Under the pieces are notes generated by a model that saw nothing but the letters and a program-made list of their open reading frames with translations, was not told where the DNA came from and ran no database searches. From Actinomycetota bacterium (GTDB taxonomy: Bacteria; Actinomycetota; Thermoleophilia; Solirubrobacterales; Thermoleophilaceae): 13,418 bases of DNA. Shown here piece by piece: positions 1 through 6,491 of this stretch; position 1 is the first letter of the stretch; the number at the start of each line of letters is the position of its first letter. Made by a program: the position numbers and the translations under genes. Location of the stretch: NCBI GenBank assembly GCA_005885165.1, contig VAXR01000084.1:16966-30383 (forward strand). The letters run 5' to 3'.

Positions 1-1
1 G

Positions 2-109
2 GGCCCGACGGGTGACACTGGACCGCAGGGCCCGACGGGTGACACTGGACCGCAGGGCCCGACGGGTGACACTGGACCGCAGGGCCCGACGGGTGACACT
101 GGACCGCAG
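2..109 (+). repeat. 27-bp exact tandem repeat coding for collagen triplets
   Basis: Four identical 27-bp units lie at 2-28, 29-55, 56-82 and 83-109, each encoding GPTGDTGPQ. A fifth unit from 110 diverges after 13 bases (GGT then GCC instead of GAC). The array very likely continues to the left of the window. Identity at the DNA level, including third positions, points to recent expansion by slippage or recombination rather than conservation of protein alone. Confidence 0.95.
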
Positions 110-559
110 GGCCCGACGGGTGCCACGGGACCCCAGGGCGACACCGGTCCGCAGGGATCGGCCGGCCCTCAGGGCCCCACCGGCTCGACCGGGTCACAGG
201 GACCGCAAGGGCCGCAGGGACCTCAGGGCCCGCAGGGACCTCAGGGTCCAAGCGGAACGAATTCGTGGGCGGTCGTCAGCAGCTCCGGCACTCTGGCCCG
301 GGGAAACGGAATCGCCTCAGTCACCCACACTGGCACCGGAACCTACGTCGTCACCACTACAACCAGCGACATCACCGGCTGCGCCTATCTCGCAACAGGC
401 GGCGAGACCGGGACGGGCGCAGGCTCGCCTACGAACGTCCACGTGGCCAGCACGTCCGGGAACGACGCGGCGGTCACCGTCACCACCCAGTTCATCTCGA
501 ACAACGGCGGCGGGCCAACGCCGGCGGACGAGCCCTTCCACCTGGCGGTCTTCTGTTAG
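2..559 (+). CDS. Collagen-like repeat protein, C-terminal part (5' end outside window)
   Basis: This frame is open from base 2 and has no start inside the window, so the gene begins upstream. The visible 185 residues start with about 28 uninterrupted Gly-X-Y triplets: four exact copies of GPTGDTGPQ, then GPT, GAT, GDT, GSA and a run of GPQ. This is the hallmark of a collagen triple helix. A globular tail of about 100 residues follows, beginning TNSWAVVSSSGTLARGNG and ending FHLAVFC at the stop. It is rich in Thr, Ser and Gly and contains two Cys, one in TGCAY and one at the extreme C-terminus. I recall similar tails on actinobacterial collagen-like proteins, where a trimerising or surface role is plausible; that is inference. 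The protein is probably exported, but its N-terminus is not visible. The next gene starts 10 bases after the stop, suggesting cotranscription. Collagen-like identity is firm; function is unknown. Confidence 0.88.
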   Translation, partial: GPTGDTGPQGPTGDTGPQGPTGDTGPQGPTGDTGPQGPTGATGPQGDTGPQGSAGPQGPTGSTGSQGPQGPQGPQGPQGPQGPSGTNSWAVVSSSGTLARGNGIASVTHTGTGTYVVTTTTSDITGCAYLATGGETGTGAGSPTNVHVASTSGNDAAVTVTTQFISNNGGGPTPADEPFHLAVFC

Positions 560-569
560 GGCGACGTCG

Positions 570-2735
570 ATGAACCCGCAGTCCACACCAAACGCCGTGA
601 GCGCCCAGCCGGCCGACAGCCGGGCGATGCTCCCAGCCCGGGCGCTGTTCGCCGCCCTGGTCGCCGGCTACGCGGCCCTCGCGATCAGCGGCGTGGCCAA
701 GTCGCTCCTGGCCGGCTCGGGCCAGCACGCGATCGGCGGAAGCATGCTGATCCTCGCGGCGGTTCTCTGCGCGCTGCGCGCCGCCCGCATCCCGGGCCAG
801 CGCGCCGTTTTCGCGGTGATCGCAGGCGGGCTTCTCTCGTGGGGCGCGGGCGAGGTGCTGTTTGCCCTGCCGCCGCGGTTCTCCGGGAGCGGCCCGCTTT
901 CCCTCGCCAACCTCCTTTCGCTCGGCTTCTATCCGTCCGCCTACGTCGCGCTCGCGCTGATGCTGCGCCACCGGCTGCCCGGCTTCTTCACGACGCTGTG
1001 GCTCGACGGCCTCGCCGGCGCGCTGTCCGCCTGCGCGCTCGTGGCCGCGTTCGTCTTCCCGCCGGTGCTCGCGCACGCGCACGGCAGCACGACGGCGGTG
1101 GCCGGCGACCTGAGCTATCCGTTCGCGGACCTGCTCCTCTTCGCCGGCTGCCTGTTCGCGATGGCGATGACCGGCTGGCGCCCCGGGCGGACCCTTGGCG
1201 TCGCCACGGCGGCCTTCGTGCTCATCGCCGTGACCGACGCGTTCTCGCTCTGGTGGGCGGCGACGGGGCACCAGTCGATCGAGACGAAGTGGGAGTGGCT
1301 CTGGCCGGCCGCCGCCCTCATCCTTGTGGAAGTCGCCTGGCGTCCCGATGAATCCGACGGTGAGATCAGCGCGACGAGCCTTCGGCTGCTCGTGTTCCCG
1401 GTCGCCGTCTCCCTCACCGCGCTCGGACTGCTCCTCTCGGGGCTCGTGCACGAGCTCGACATCGCCGGCTACGAGCTGGCCGTCGCGGCGCTCGTGCTGC
1501 TCGTCGTCAGGCTCGCCCTCACCGTCCTCGAGAACCTCCAGATCGCGGACAGCAGCAAGCGTGAGGCGTTGACCGACGCGCTCACGAGTCTTGGGAACCG
1601 CCGCCGGCTGATGATCGATGTCGAGGAGGCCCTTGCGCGCGGCGAGACGCACGTGCTCGTTCTGTTCGACCTCGACGGATTCAAGGGGTACAACGACACC
1701 TTCGGCCACCCGGCCGGCGACGCGCTGCTCGCCCGGCTGGGCGCCGCCCTCAAGAAGTGCGTAGTCGGACGCGGCACGGCCTACCGCCTCGGCGGCGACG
1801 AGTTCTGCGTGCTCCTGCATTCCGGCAGCGCGGTGCTCGCCGACCACATCGACACGGCGGTGGCCGCGCTCTCCGAGCAGGGCCAGGGCTTCACCGTGGC
1901 GCCATCCTCCGGCTCGGTCGTGATCCCGGCCGAGGCATCCGACGTCAGCGCCGCGTTCCAGCTCGCCGACCAGAGGCTCTACCGGCACAAGGGCTCGCGC
2001 CGCCGCACCCGCGATGGCGAGCTGGTCCGGGACGCCCTGATCCAGGCGCTGCGCGAGAAGCGACCGGACCTGGGCGAGCATCTCGGCGGCGTCGCGCGCC
2101 TGGCCCACGACGTCGCACGGCGGCTGGGTATGAGCAGCGAGGCCGTGGACGAGGTGACGAAGGCCGCCGAGCTCCACGACATCGGGAAGATGGCCGTGCC
2201 GGACGCGATCCTCGAGAAGCCGGCCGCACTCGACGACGGCGAGGTCGACCTGATCCGCCAGCACACCGTGATCGGCGAGCGCATCCTCGCCGTATCGCCC
2301 GCACTGCGTCGCGTCGGGACGCTGGTCCGCCACTCGCACGAGCGGTGGGACGGCGGCGGCTACCCGGACGGGCTCGTTGGCGACGAGATACCCCTGGGCG
2401 CCCGGATCATCGCGGTCTGCGACGCTTTCGACGCGATGACCAGCGACCGGCCGTACAAGCAGTCCATCCCGATCGCCGACGCTCTTGCCGAGCTGCGGCG
2501 CTGTGCGGGCGACCAGTTCGATCCCGTGGTCGTCCACGCGTTCTGTGCGGAGGCGGAGGCGCTGCTGTCGACGGTGGCGGACAGGGTCCCCGCGTCGCCC
2601 GAGGATCAGCCGACGAGCGATCTGTTCGAGGAGGACTGGACCGTCCCCATGCCTGACCCAGCTTTCTCCGCGCCTGACCCTGCTCTTCGCGCGCCGGACC
2701 CGGTTCAAGAGCAGGCCTGGCCGGACCAGGTCTGA
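570..2735 (+). CDS. Membrane-bound GGDEF/HD-GYP hybrid c-di-GMP enzyme
   Basis: Predicted 721-residue membrane protein able in principle to make and degrade cyclic di-GMP. About ten hydrophobic segments cover residues 20-325 and form an unrecognised membrane sensor region. A GGDEF domain spans roughly 330-485, with DALTSLGN at 336, the metal/substrate stretch FDLDGFKGYNDTFGH and an intact GGDEF at 408-412. An HD-GYP phosphodiesterase domain spans about 497-690, with HDIGK at 536-540 and HSHERWDGGGYP at 588-599. The allosteric RxxD inhibitory site expected five residues before GGDEF is absent. The C-terminus ends in three PDPA-like heptads. The ATG at 570 is chosen because AGGG at 558-561 sits 8 nt upstream and because the open frame further left is antisense to sense of the collagen-like gene, lying in another frame of it. 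The reading frame stays open to base 12, but that part is Arg-rich shadow sequence. The signal sensed and the net activity are unknown. Confidence 0.93.
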   Translation: MNPQSTPNAVSAQPADSRAMLPARALFAALVAGYAALAISGVAKSLLAGSGQHAIGGSMLILAAVLCALRAARIPGQRAVFAVIAGGLLSWGAGEVLFALPPRFSGSGPLSLANLLSLGFYPSAYVALALMLRHRLPGFFTTLWLDGLAGALSACALVAAFVFPPVLAHAHGSTTAVAGDLSYPFADLLLFAGCLFAMAMTGWRPGRTLGVATAAFVLIAVTDAFSLWWAATGHQSIETKWEWLWPAAALILVEVAWRPDESDGEISATSLRLLVFPVAVSLTALGLLLSGLVHELDIAGYELAVAALVLLVVRLALTVLENLQIADSSKREALTDALTSLGNRRRLMIDVEEALARGETHVLVLFDLDGFKGYNDTFGHPAGDALLARLGAALKKCVVGRGTAYRLGGDEFCVLLHSGSAVLADHIDTAVAALSEQGQGFTVAPSSGSVVIPAEASDVSAAFQLADQRLYRHKGSRRRTRDGELVRDALIQALREKRPDLGEHLGGVARLAHDVARRLGMSSEAVDEVTKAAELHDIGKMAVPDAILEKPAALDDGEVDLIRQHTVIGERILAVSPALRRVGTLVRHSHERWDGGGYPDGLVGDEIPLGARIIAVCDAFDAMTSDRPYKQSIPIADALAELRRCAGDQFDPVVVHAFCAEAEALLSTVADRVPASPEDQPTSDLFEEDWTVPMPDPAFSAPDPALRAPDPVQEQAWPDQV

Positions 2736-2745
2736 CGACCGGCCC

Positions 2746-2985
2746 TCAGGCCGCGCGCGCGACGACCGCCAGCGGGCGCTCGCTCGCGCGGACACGCTTC
2801 GAGCTGACCGGCTCGCCGTGGCGCGCGGGCGACCGCCCGACGCACAGCGTGCATACCTGATGCCCGGACTCGAGCACGTGGACCACCTCGCCCACGAGCG
2901 GCGTGCGGCGGCAGCGCGAGCAGCGGTCGGTGGTCAGCGCGCGCAGGCTGGTCTCGAAGATGACCGAAGCGATCTCTCGGGCCAT
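2746..2985 (-). CDS. Small protein with paired CxxC motifs (putative zinc-binding)
   Basis: A 79-residue protein with CSRC near residue 22 and CTLC about 23 residues later, an arrangement typical of a small treble-clef or zinc-ribbon fold. The flanking sequence RRTPLVGEVVHVLESG between the pairs looks structured, and the C-terminal 30 residues are basic and Ala-rich. Its stop lies 10 bases from that of the GGDEF/HD-GYP gene, so the two converge. The ATG at 2985 (MAREIASVIFETS) was chosen; an in-frame TTG at 3015 adds ten mostly basic residues and has GGAGG only 2 nt away, too close to serve it well. No specific family or function is recognised. It may bind nucleic acid or be a structural zinc protein. 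The coding call rests on the Cys pairs and the lack of a competing gene. Confidence 0.72.
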   Translation of the reverse strand: MAREIASVIFETSLRALTTDRCSRCRRTPLVGEVVHVLESGHQVCTLCVGRSPARHGEPVSSKRVRASERPLAVVARAA

Positions 2986-3047
2986 GGGCGGACCGATTCT
3001 TCGCCGGCGCTCCAATACCTCCGCGAGGGTCGCAAATTGCGCCTCTT

Positions 3048-3698
3048 TTGGCTCATTCGGACACCTCGCGCGCCCGGGCGGGCCTTGAACTACTCGTTAG
3101 AATCCGCACTATCTTCGGAGGAGAGCCCGACACCGTCGCGGCCGGTACCCTCGCCGGCGCCGGTTGCTTCCGCTGCGATCGCTGCGGCTACGCGGTAGCG
3201 CTGCACGAGCTCGACGAGGTGCCGTCGTGCCCGAACTGCGGGGGCAGCGAGTTCCGGCGCGCGTCGATGTTCGGCGAGCGCTCGATGGCGGAGCCCGTCG
3301 GTCCGGTGCTCGAGGAGCCCGACTGGCTCGACGAGGCGCGCGAGGCGCTCGTCACGCCGGGCGGCTACCTCGCCTATGAGGAGGACGAGCGGGTTCGGGT
3401 GGTCATGCTCCAGGAGGGCTGGACGCGCGTCGGGCGCAGCCTCTCGGCGCACGTCCGCTTCGACGATCCCACCGTGTCGCGGCGGCACGCGCTCGTGAAC
3501 TACCAGGAAGACGCCGTGAGGATCCTCGACGACCGCAGCCTCAACGGCGTGTTCGTGAACGGCGCACGTGTCGACATGCGGGAGCTCGAGGACGGCGACC
3601 AGGTCGCGATCGGTCGCTTCAACCTCCACTTCATCAGCCTGCGCGAGGGCGACTCGGAGCCGGCTCCGGAGTCGCTCGACTCGGCGACGGTCGGCTAG
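3048..3698 (+). CDS. Zinc-ribbon and FHA domain protein
   Basis: Residue numbers use the TTG at 3048. An N-terminal zinc ribbon has CDRC at 43-46 and CPNC at 61-64. A linker of about 60 residues follows, then an FHA domain at about 122-197 with GRS at 129, SRRH, and DRSLNGVFVNG, the canonical phosphothreonine-binding loops. FHA domains bind pThr peptides, usually products of Ser/Thr protein kinases; the partner here is unknown. The start is problematic. TTG 3048 is the only canonical in-frame start before the ribbon and has poor Shine-Dalgarno spacing, whereas a -10-like TAGAAT (3098-3103) and GGAGGAG (3117-3123) lie downstream with no ATG, GTG or TTG in frame after them until the GTG codon inside the ribbon. 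The protein from about residue 30 onward is secure. A ParA ATPase follows 130 bases later, behind two hairpins and its own promoter. Confidence 0.88.
   Translation: MAHSDTSRARAGLELLVRIRTIFGGEPDTVAAGTLAGAGCFRCDRCGYAVALHELDEVPSCPNCGGSEFRRASMFGERSMAEPVGPVLEEPDWLDEAREALVTPGGYLAYEEDERVRVVMLQEGWTRVGRSLSAHVRFDDPTVSRRHALVNYQEDAVRILDDRSLNGVFVNGARVDMRELEDGDQVAIGRFNLHFISLREGDSEPAPESLDSATVG
3098..3103 (+). promoter_or_regulatory. -10-like box TAGAAT upstream of zinc-ribbon/FHA gene
   Basis: TAGAAT stands out in a GC-rich context and would place the transcript start near 3110, just before GGAGGAG at 3117-3123. No convincing -35 box is seen at the usual distance; TTGAAC at 3085-3090 is only 7 nt away. If it is real, the TTG at 3048 would not be on the transcript. 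Confidence 0.35.
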
Positions 3699-3724
3699 GC
3701 CCTCGCGCCTCGAGGGAGGAAGCC

Positions 3725-3749
3725 GGCGGGCCCAGGAGGGGGGCCCGCC
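3725..3749 (+). terminator. Hairpin after FHA gene (terminator-like, no U tract)
   Basis: GGCGGGCCC at 3725-3733 pairs perfectly with GGGCCCGCC at 3741-3749 across a 7-base loop. It starts 27 bases after the FHA stop. There is no following T run, so it would be an atypical intrinsic terminator, as is common in high-GC actinobacteria. Confidence 0.55.
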
Positions 3750-3759
3750 CACGTCCGTG

Positions 3760-3792
3760 GAGCCCCCTCAGCAGGCACTTTTCAGGGGGCTC
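3760..3792. repeat. Second inverted repeat upstream of parA-like gene
   Basis: GAGCCCCCT at 3760-3768 pairs perfectly with AGGGGGCTC at 3784-3792 across a 15-base loop. It ends 21 bases before the -10-like box of the ParA gene, so it could be a second terminator arm for the FHA transcript or an operator near the -35 region. Confidence 0.5.
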
Positions 3793-3813
3793 GCGGCGAC
3801 GCCCGCCGCGGTT

Positions 3814-3819
3814 TATAGT
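3814..3819 (+). promoter_or_regulatory. -10 box TATAGT, near-leaderless promoter of parA-like gene
   Basis: TATAGT lies 9 bases before the ATG at 3829. Transcription would start at about 3826-3829, giving a leaderless or nearly leaderless mRNA, a pattern common in actinobacteria. This agrees with the absence of a Shine-Dalgarno before the ATG. No clear -35 hexamer is visible. Confidence 0.5.
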
Positions 3820-3828
3820 CGCGCGTCC

Positions 3829-4620
3829 ATGGCGGTCACGATCGCGGTCCTCTCGCAGAAGGGCGGCACGGGCAAGACGACGACCGTGCGGACGCTCACC
3901 GACGTCTTCCGGCGGATCGACCTCGATGTACTCGCCGTCGACCTCGACCCGCAGGGCAACCTGTCCGACTACTTCGACGTCCCCGCCGACGCCGACCCGA
4001 CGATCGCCGACGTCCTCGCCGGCCACGTGCGCGCGGCCGACGCGACGCACGGCGGGATCATCCCGGCGAACCTCGGGCTCGCCGAGGCGGAGCTCGTCCT
4101 CGCGGGGAAGATGGGCCGTGAGATGACGCTGCGCCGCGCGCTGCGCGAGGCCTCGCGCCGCCACGAGGTCGTGCTCATCGACTGCCCGCCGGCGCTCGGC
4201 CTGCTCACGGTGAACGCGGTGGTCGCCGCCGACTACGCGCTGATCTCGACCGAGGCGCAGTACTTCTCGCTCCAGGGGGTCGAGCAGGCGCTCGAGATCA
4301 TCGAGCTGGCCAAGGAGAACCTGCACCCCGACCTCGAGTGGCTCGGCGTGGTCCTCAACATCGCCGACCTGAGGACGATCCATTCGCGCGAGGCGCTCGC
4401 CCAGCTGCGGGAGCGCTTCGGCGAGGCGGTGTTCGAGAGGGTGGTGCGCCAGTCCATCCGCTACGCCGAGTCGGCCGAGCGCGGCGTATCGATACTCGAC
4501 TACCGACCCGAGCTCGGCGAGGACTACCTCGCCCTCGCCGCGGAGGTCCTCGAGCGCGTCGGGATGGAGGAGGAGCGCGGGCGGGTGGCCGAGCTGCGGG
4601 CGGAGCTGGTTCCCGCCTAG
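3829..4620 (+). CDS. ParA/Soj-family ATPase
   Basis: A 263-residue cytoplasmic ATPase of the ParA/MinD superfamily. The deviant Walker A motif KGGTGKTT is at residues 11-18, followed by the A' stretch VDLDPQGNLSDYF and the Walker B region VLIDCPPALGLLTVNA. Length matches chromosomal Soj-type proteins without an N-terminal helix-turn-helix. Such ATPases position DNA or protein cargo by nucleotide-dependent dimerisation. No parB gene or recognisable parS is visible next to it, so it may be an orphan ParA with another cargo; the adjacent FHA protein is a possible but unproven partner. The ATG at 3829 is preferred because the motif begins right after it and the -10 box is just upstream; the frame stays open leftward into FHA territory. 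It converges with thrB, with 4 bases between stops. Confidence 0.92.
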   Translation: MAVTIAVLSQKGGTGKTTTVRTLTDVFRRIDLDVLAVDLDPQGNLSDYFDVPADADPTIADVLAGHVRAADATHGGIIPANLGLAEAELVLAGKMGREMTLRRALREASRRHEVVLIDCPPALGLLTVNAVVAADYALISTEAQYFSLQGVEQALEIIELAKENLHPDLEWLGVVLNIADLRTIHSREALAQLRERFGEAVFERVVRQSIRYAESAERGVSILDYRPELGEDYLALAAEVLERVGMEEERGRVAELRAELVPA

Positions 4621-4634
4621 GGCGCTACAGCGCC
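4621..4634. terminator. Short hairpin between the convergent parA-like and thrB stop codons
   Basis: GGCGC and GCGCC flank a four-base TACA loop right after the ParA stop, overlapping the thrB stop codon. A five-pair GC stem without a T run is a weak terminator candidate, but it is the only structure in the convergent junction. Confidence 0.25.
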
Positions 4635-5476
4635 CGCACGTCCGCCCCGCCCGGCGACAGCTGCGCCCGCTGGATCTTGCAGTCCGGCGCGGCGGCGCGC
4701 AGGTTCTCGATCAGCGTGCCGGTCTGCTGCCAGTGGCACCAGAACATCACGGCCGGGCCGGCGCCGGAGATCGACGCGCCGACGGCACCCAGCTCGCGCG
4801 CGTTCGCGACGAGCTCCATCGAGCGGGGGTAGAGGTGCGCCCGCCGCTGCTGGTGGAGGCGGTCGTGGAGGCCGCGCGCCACCAGGTCGAGGTCGCCCCG
4901 GACGAGCCCGAGGACGAGCAGGGCCGTATGGGCGGCGTTGTGGATCGCGTCGTCGATCGGTACCTCCTGCGGCATCGCGGCGCGAGCGTCCTCCGTGGCG
5001 ACCTGCGACGGCGGGATCGCGAGCACCGCCTCGATCCCCGGCGCGGCCTCGAACCGCTCCGCCGTCCCGTCCGCACATATCACGAAGCCGCCGTAGAGCG
5101 CGGCTCCGACGTTGTCGGGATGGCCCTCGAGCTCGACCGCCAGGTTGAACAGGGGCGCGTCCAGCTCGAACATGTGGTCCGCCGCCACCAGCCCCGCGAC
5201 GATCGCGGCGGCGCTCGACCCGAGCCCGGCGGACACCGGGATCTCGGAGCGGATCGTGAACGAGATCCCGTCGGCCGAGTGCAGCGATTCGAAGGCCCGG
5301 ACGCACAGGTTGGTGCGGTCGGACGGGAGCTCGGCCTCCCCCACGTCGACCGTGAACCGGCCGGTCTCCTCCACCTCGAGCTCGAGGTGAAGGGCAAGCG
5401 CCGCGGCCATCGCGTCGTAGCCGGGACCGAGGTTCGCCGACGAGGCCGGCACGCGCACCAGGCGATGTCGCTTCAC
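4625..5476 (-). CDS. thrB: Homoserine kinase
   Basis: A 283-residue GHMP-superfamily kinase that phosphorylates L-homoserine to O-phospho-L-homoserine with ATP, the penultimate step of threonine synthesis. Visible motifs are the N-terminal VRVPASSANLGPGYDAM, the phosphate-binding loop PVSAGLGSSAAA at residues 80-91 and EGHPDNV at 117-123. A C-terminal SISGAGPAVMFW stretch matches GHMP motif 3. Length is usual for the family. The start is a GTG at 5476, 16 bases after the thrC stop; the Shine-Dalgarno is weak (GAGAG about 10 nt upstream), consistent with translational coupling. It is the last gene of the lysA-hom-thrC-thrB operon. The enzyme acts directly on the product of Hom and feeds ThrC. 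Confidence 0.96.
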   Translation of the reverse strand: MKRHRLVRVPASSANLGPGYDAMAAALALHLELEVEETGRFTVDVGEAELPSDRTNLCVRAFESLHSADGISFTIRSEIPVSAGLGSSAAAIVAGLVAADHMFELDAPLFNLAVELEGHPDNVGAALYGGFVICADGTAERFEAAPGIEAVLAIPPSQVATEDARAAMPQEVPIDDAIHNAAHTALLVLGLVRGDLDLVARGLHDRLHQQRRAHLYPRSMELVANARELGAVGASISGAGPAVMFWCHWQQTGTLIENLRAAAPDCKIQRAQLSPGGADVRAL

Positions 5477-5492
5477 GTGACCGCGCTCTCAG

Positions 5493-6491
5493 TCATCCGT
5501 CCCCGAGCATGGCGCGCTCCACCTGCTCGATTGACGGCTCGCACGGCATCACCGGCGCCGCGCGCGACAGCGCGGTGGTCGGGTCCTTGAGACCGTGTCC
5601 GGTCAGCACGCACACCACCCGTCCCTCCGCCCCGTACTTCAGCAGCCCCGCGACCGCCGCAGCCGACGCGGGCTCAGCGAAGACGCCCTCGCGCTCGCCC
5701 AGGAACGAATAGGCGTCGAGGATCTCCTCGTCGGACACGGCGCGGACCTCGCCGCGCGACGAAGTGAACGCGTCCATCGCCTCCTCCCACCGCGCCGGGT
5801 TCCCTATCCGGATCGCGGAGGCCACCGTCTCCGGGTTCTCGACCGGGGCGCCGCGGACGAGCGGCGCGGCGCCCTCGGCCTGGTAGCCGTGGAGCCGCGG
5901 GGCGACGTCGTACTCGCGAAAGCCCTTCCACCACGCGGTCACGTTGCCGGCGTTGCCGACCGGCACGCACAGCACGTCGGGTGCCTCGCCGAGCTGGTCG
6001 CACACCTCGAACGCCCCCGTCTTCTGGCCCTCGATGCGAAACGGGTTGATCGAGTTGACGAGCGCGATCGGATTGCGATCGACGAGCTGCAACACGAGCT
6101 CGAGGGCCTGGTCGAAATTGCCGCGGAGCGCGACGACGCGCGCCCCGTGCATGAGCGCCTGGGCCAGCTTCCCGGTGGCGATCTTCCCCTCGGGGACGAT
6201 CACCGCGCCGCGCACGCCGGCGCGCGCCGCGTACGCCGCGGCGCTCGCGGCGGTGTTGCCGGTCGAGGCGCACACGACGGCCTCCGCGCCGTCGCGCATA
6301 GCCGCCGAGACGGCCACGGTCATGCCACGATCCTTGAACGACCCGGTGGGGTTCGCTCCCTCGAGCTTCAGCCAGACCTCGCAGCCCGTCCGCTCCGACA
6401 GCGCCGGCGCCGGGACGAGCGGAGTCCCGCCCTCCCCGAGCGTCACGAGCGGCTCGACGGGCAGCCGGTCGCGGTAGTCCCAGAGCGTCAG
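5493..6491 (-). CDS. thrC: Threonine synthase (probable CTG start)
   Basis: PLP-dependent enzyme converting O-phosphohomoserine to threonine. Motifs include TLGEGGTPL, the Schiff-base lysine in NPTGSFKDRGM (K53 with the start used here), the Ser/Gly-rich STGNTAASAAAYA and PVGNAGN. The most distal canonical start is GTG at 6446, but it has no Shine-Dalgarno and would remove the conserved-looking WDYRDRLPVEPLV leader. The frame continues upstream without a stop to a CTG at 6491-6489 that overlaps the hom stop codon as CTGA, with GAGGAG 5 nt before it (6497-6502). I therefore place the start there, giving 332 residues, closer to the usual 350 or so. Enzyme identity is secure; the CTG start is inference, and 6446 is the conservative alternative. 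It sits between hom and thrB in the operon. Confidence 0.95.
   Translation of the reverse strand: MTLWDYRDRLPVEPLVTLGEGGTPLVPAPALSERTGCEVWLKLEGANPTGSFKDRGMTVAVSAAMRDGAEAVVCASTGNTAASAAAYAARAGVRGAVIVPEGKIATGKLAQALMHGARVVALRGNFDQALELVLQLVDRNPIALVNSINPFRIEGQKTGAFEVCDQLGEAPDVLCVPVGNAGNVTAWWKGFREYDVAPRLHGYQAEGAAPLVRGAPVENPETVASAIRIGNPARWEEAMDAFTSSRGEVRAVSDEEILDAYSFLGEREGVFAEPASAAAVAGLLKYGAEGRVVCVLTGHGLKDPTTALSRAAPVMPCEPSIEQVERAMLGDG

Noticed and set aside
2..124. CRISPR-like direct repeats
   Set aside because: The 27-bp units are contiguous without spacers and are in-frame collagen triplets.
12..569. Upstream extension of the GGDEF/HD-GYP frame to an ATG-like start at 12
   Set aside because: It runs out of frame through the collagen-like gene, giving an Arg-rich repetitive peptide; the Gly-X-Y frame is clearly the coding one. 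The membrane protein starts at 570.
2716..2752. Hairpins CCTGG/CCAGG and GGCC/GGCC at the junction of the c-di-GMP gene and the small zinc protein
   Set aside because: Stems of only 4-5 bp with GC-rich loops; expected by chance at this base composition.
492..2795. Long minus-strand open frame opposite the c-di-GMP enzyme
   Set aside because: Highly charged, Arg/Glu/Gly-rich with no domain; a mirror of high-GC codon bias opposite a gene with intact motifs.
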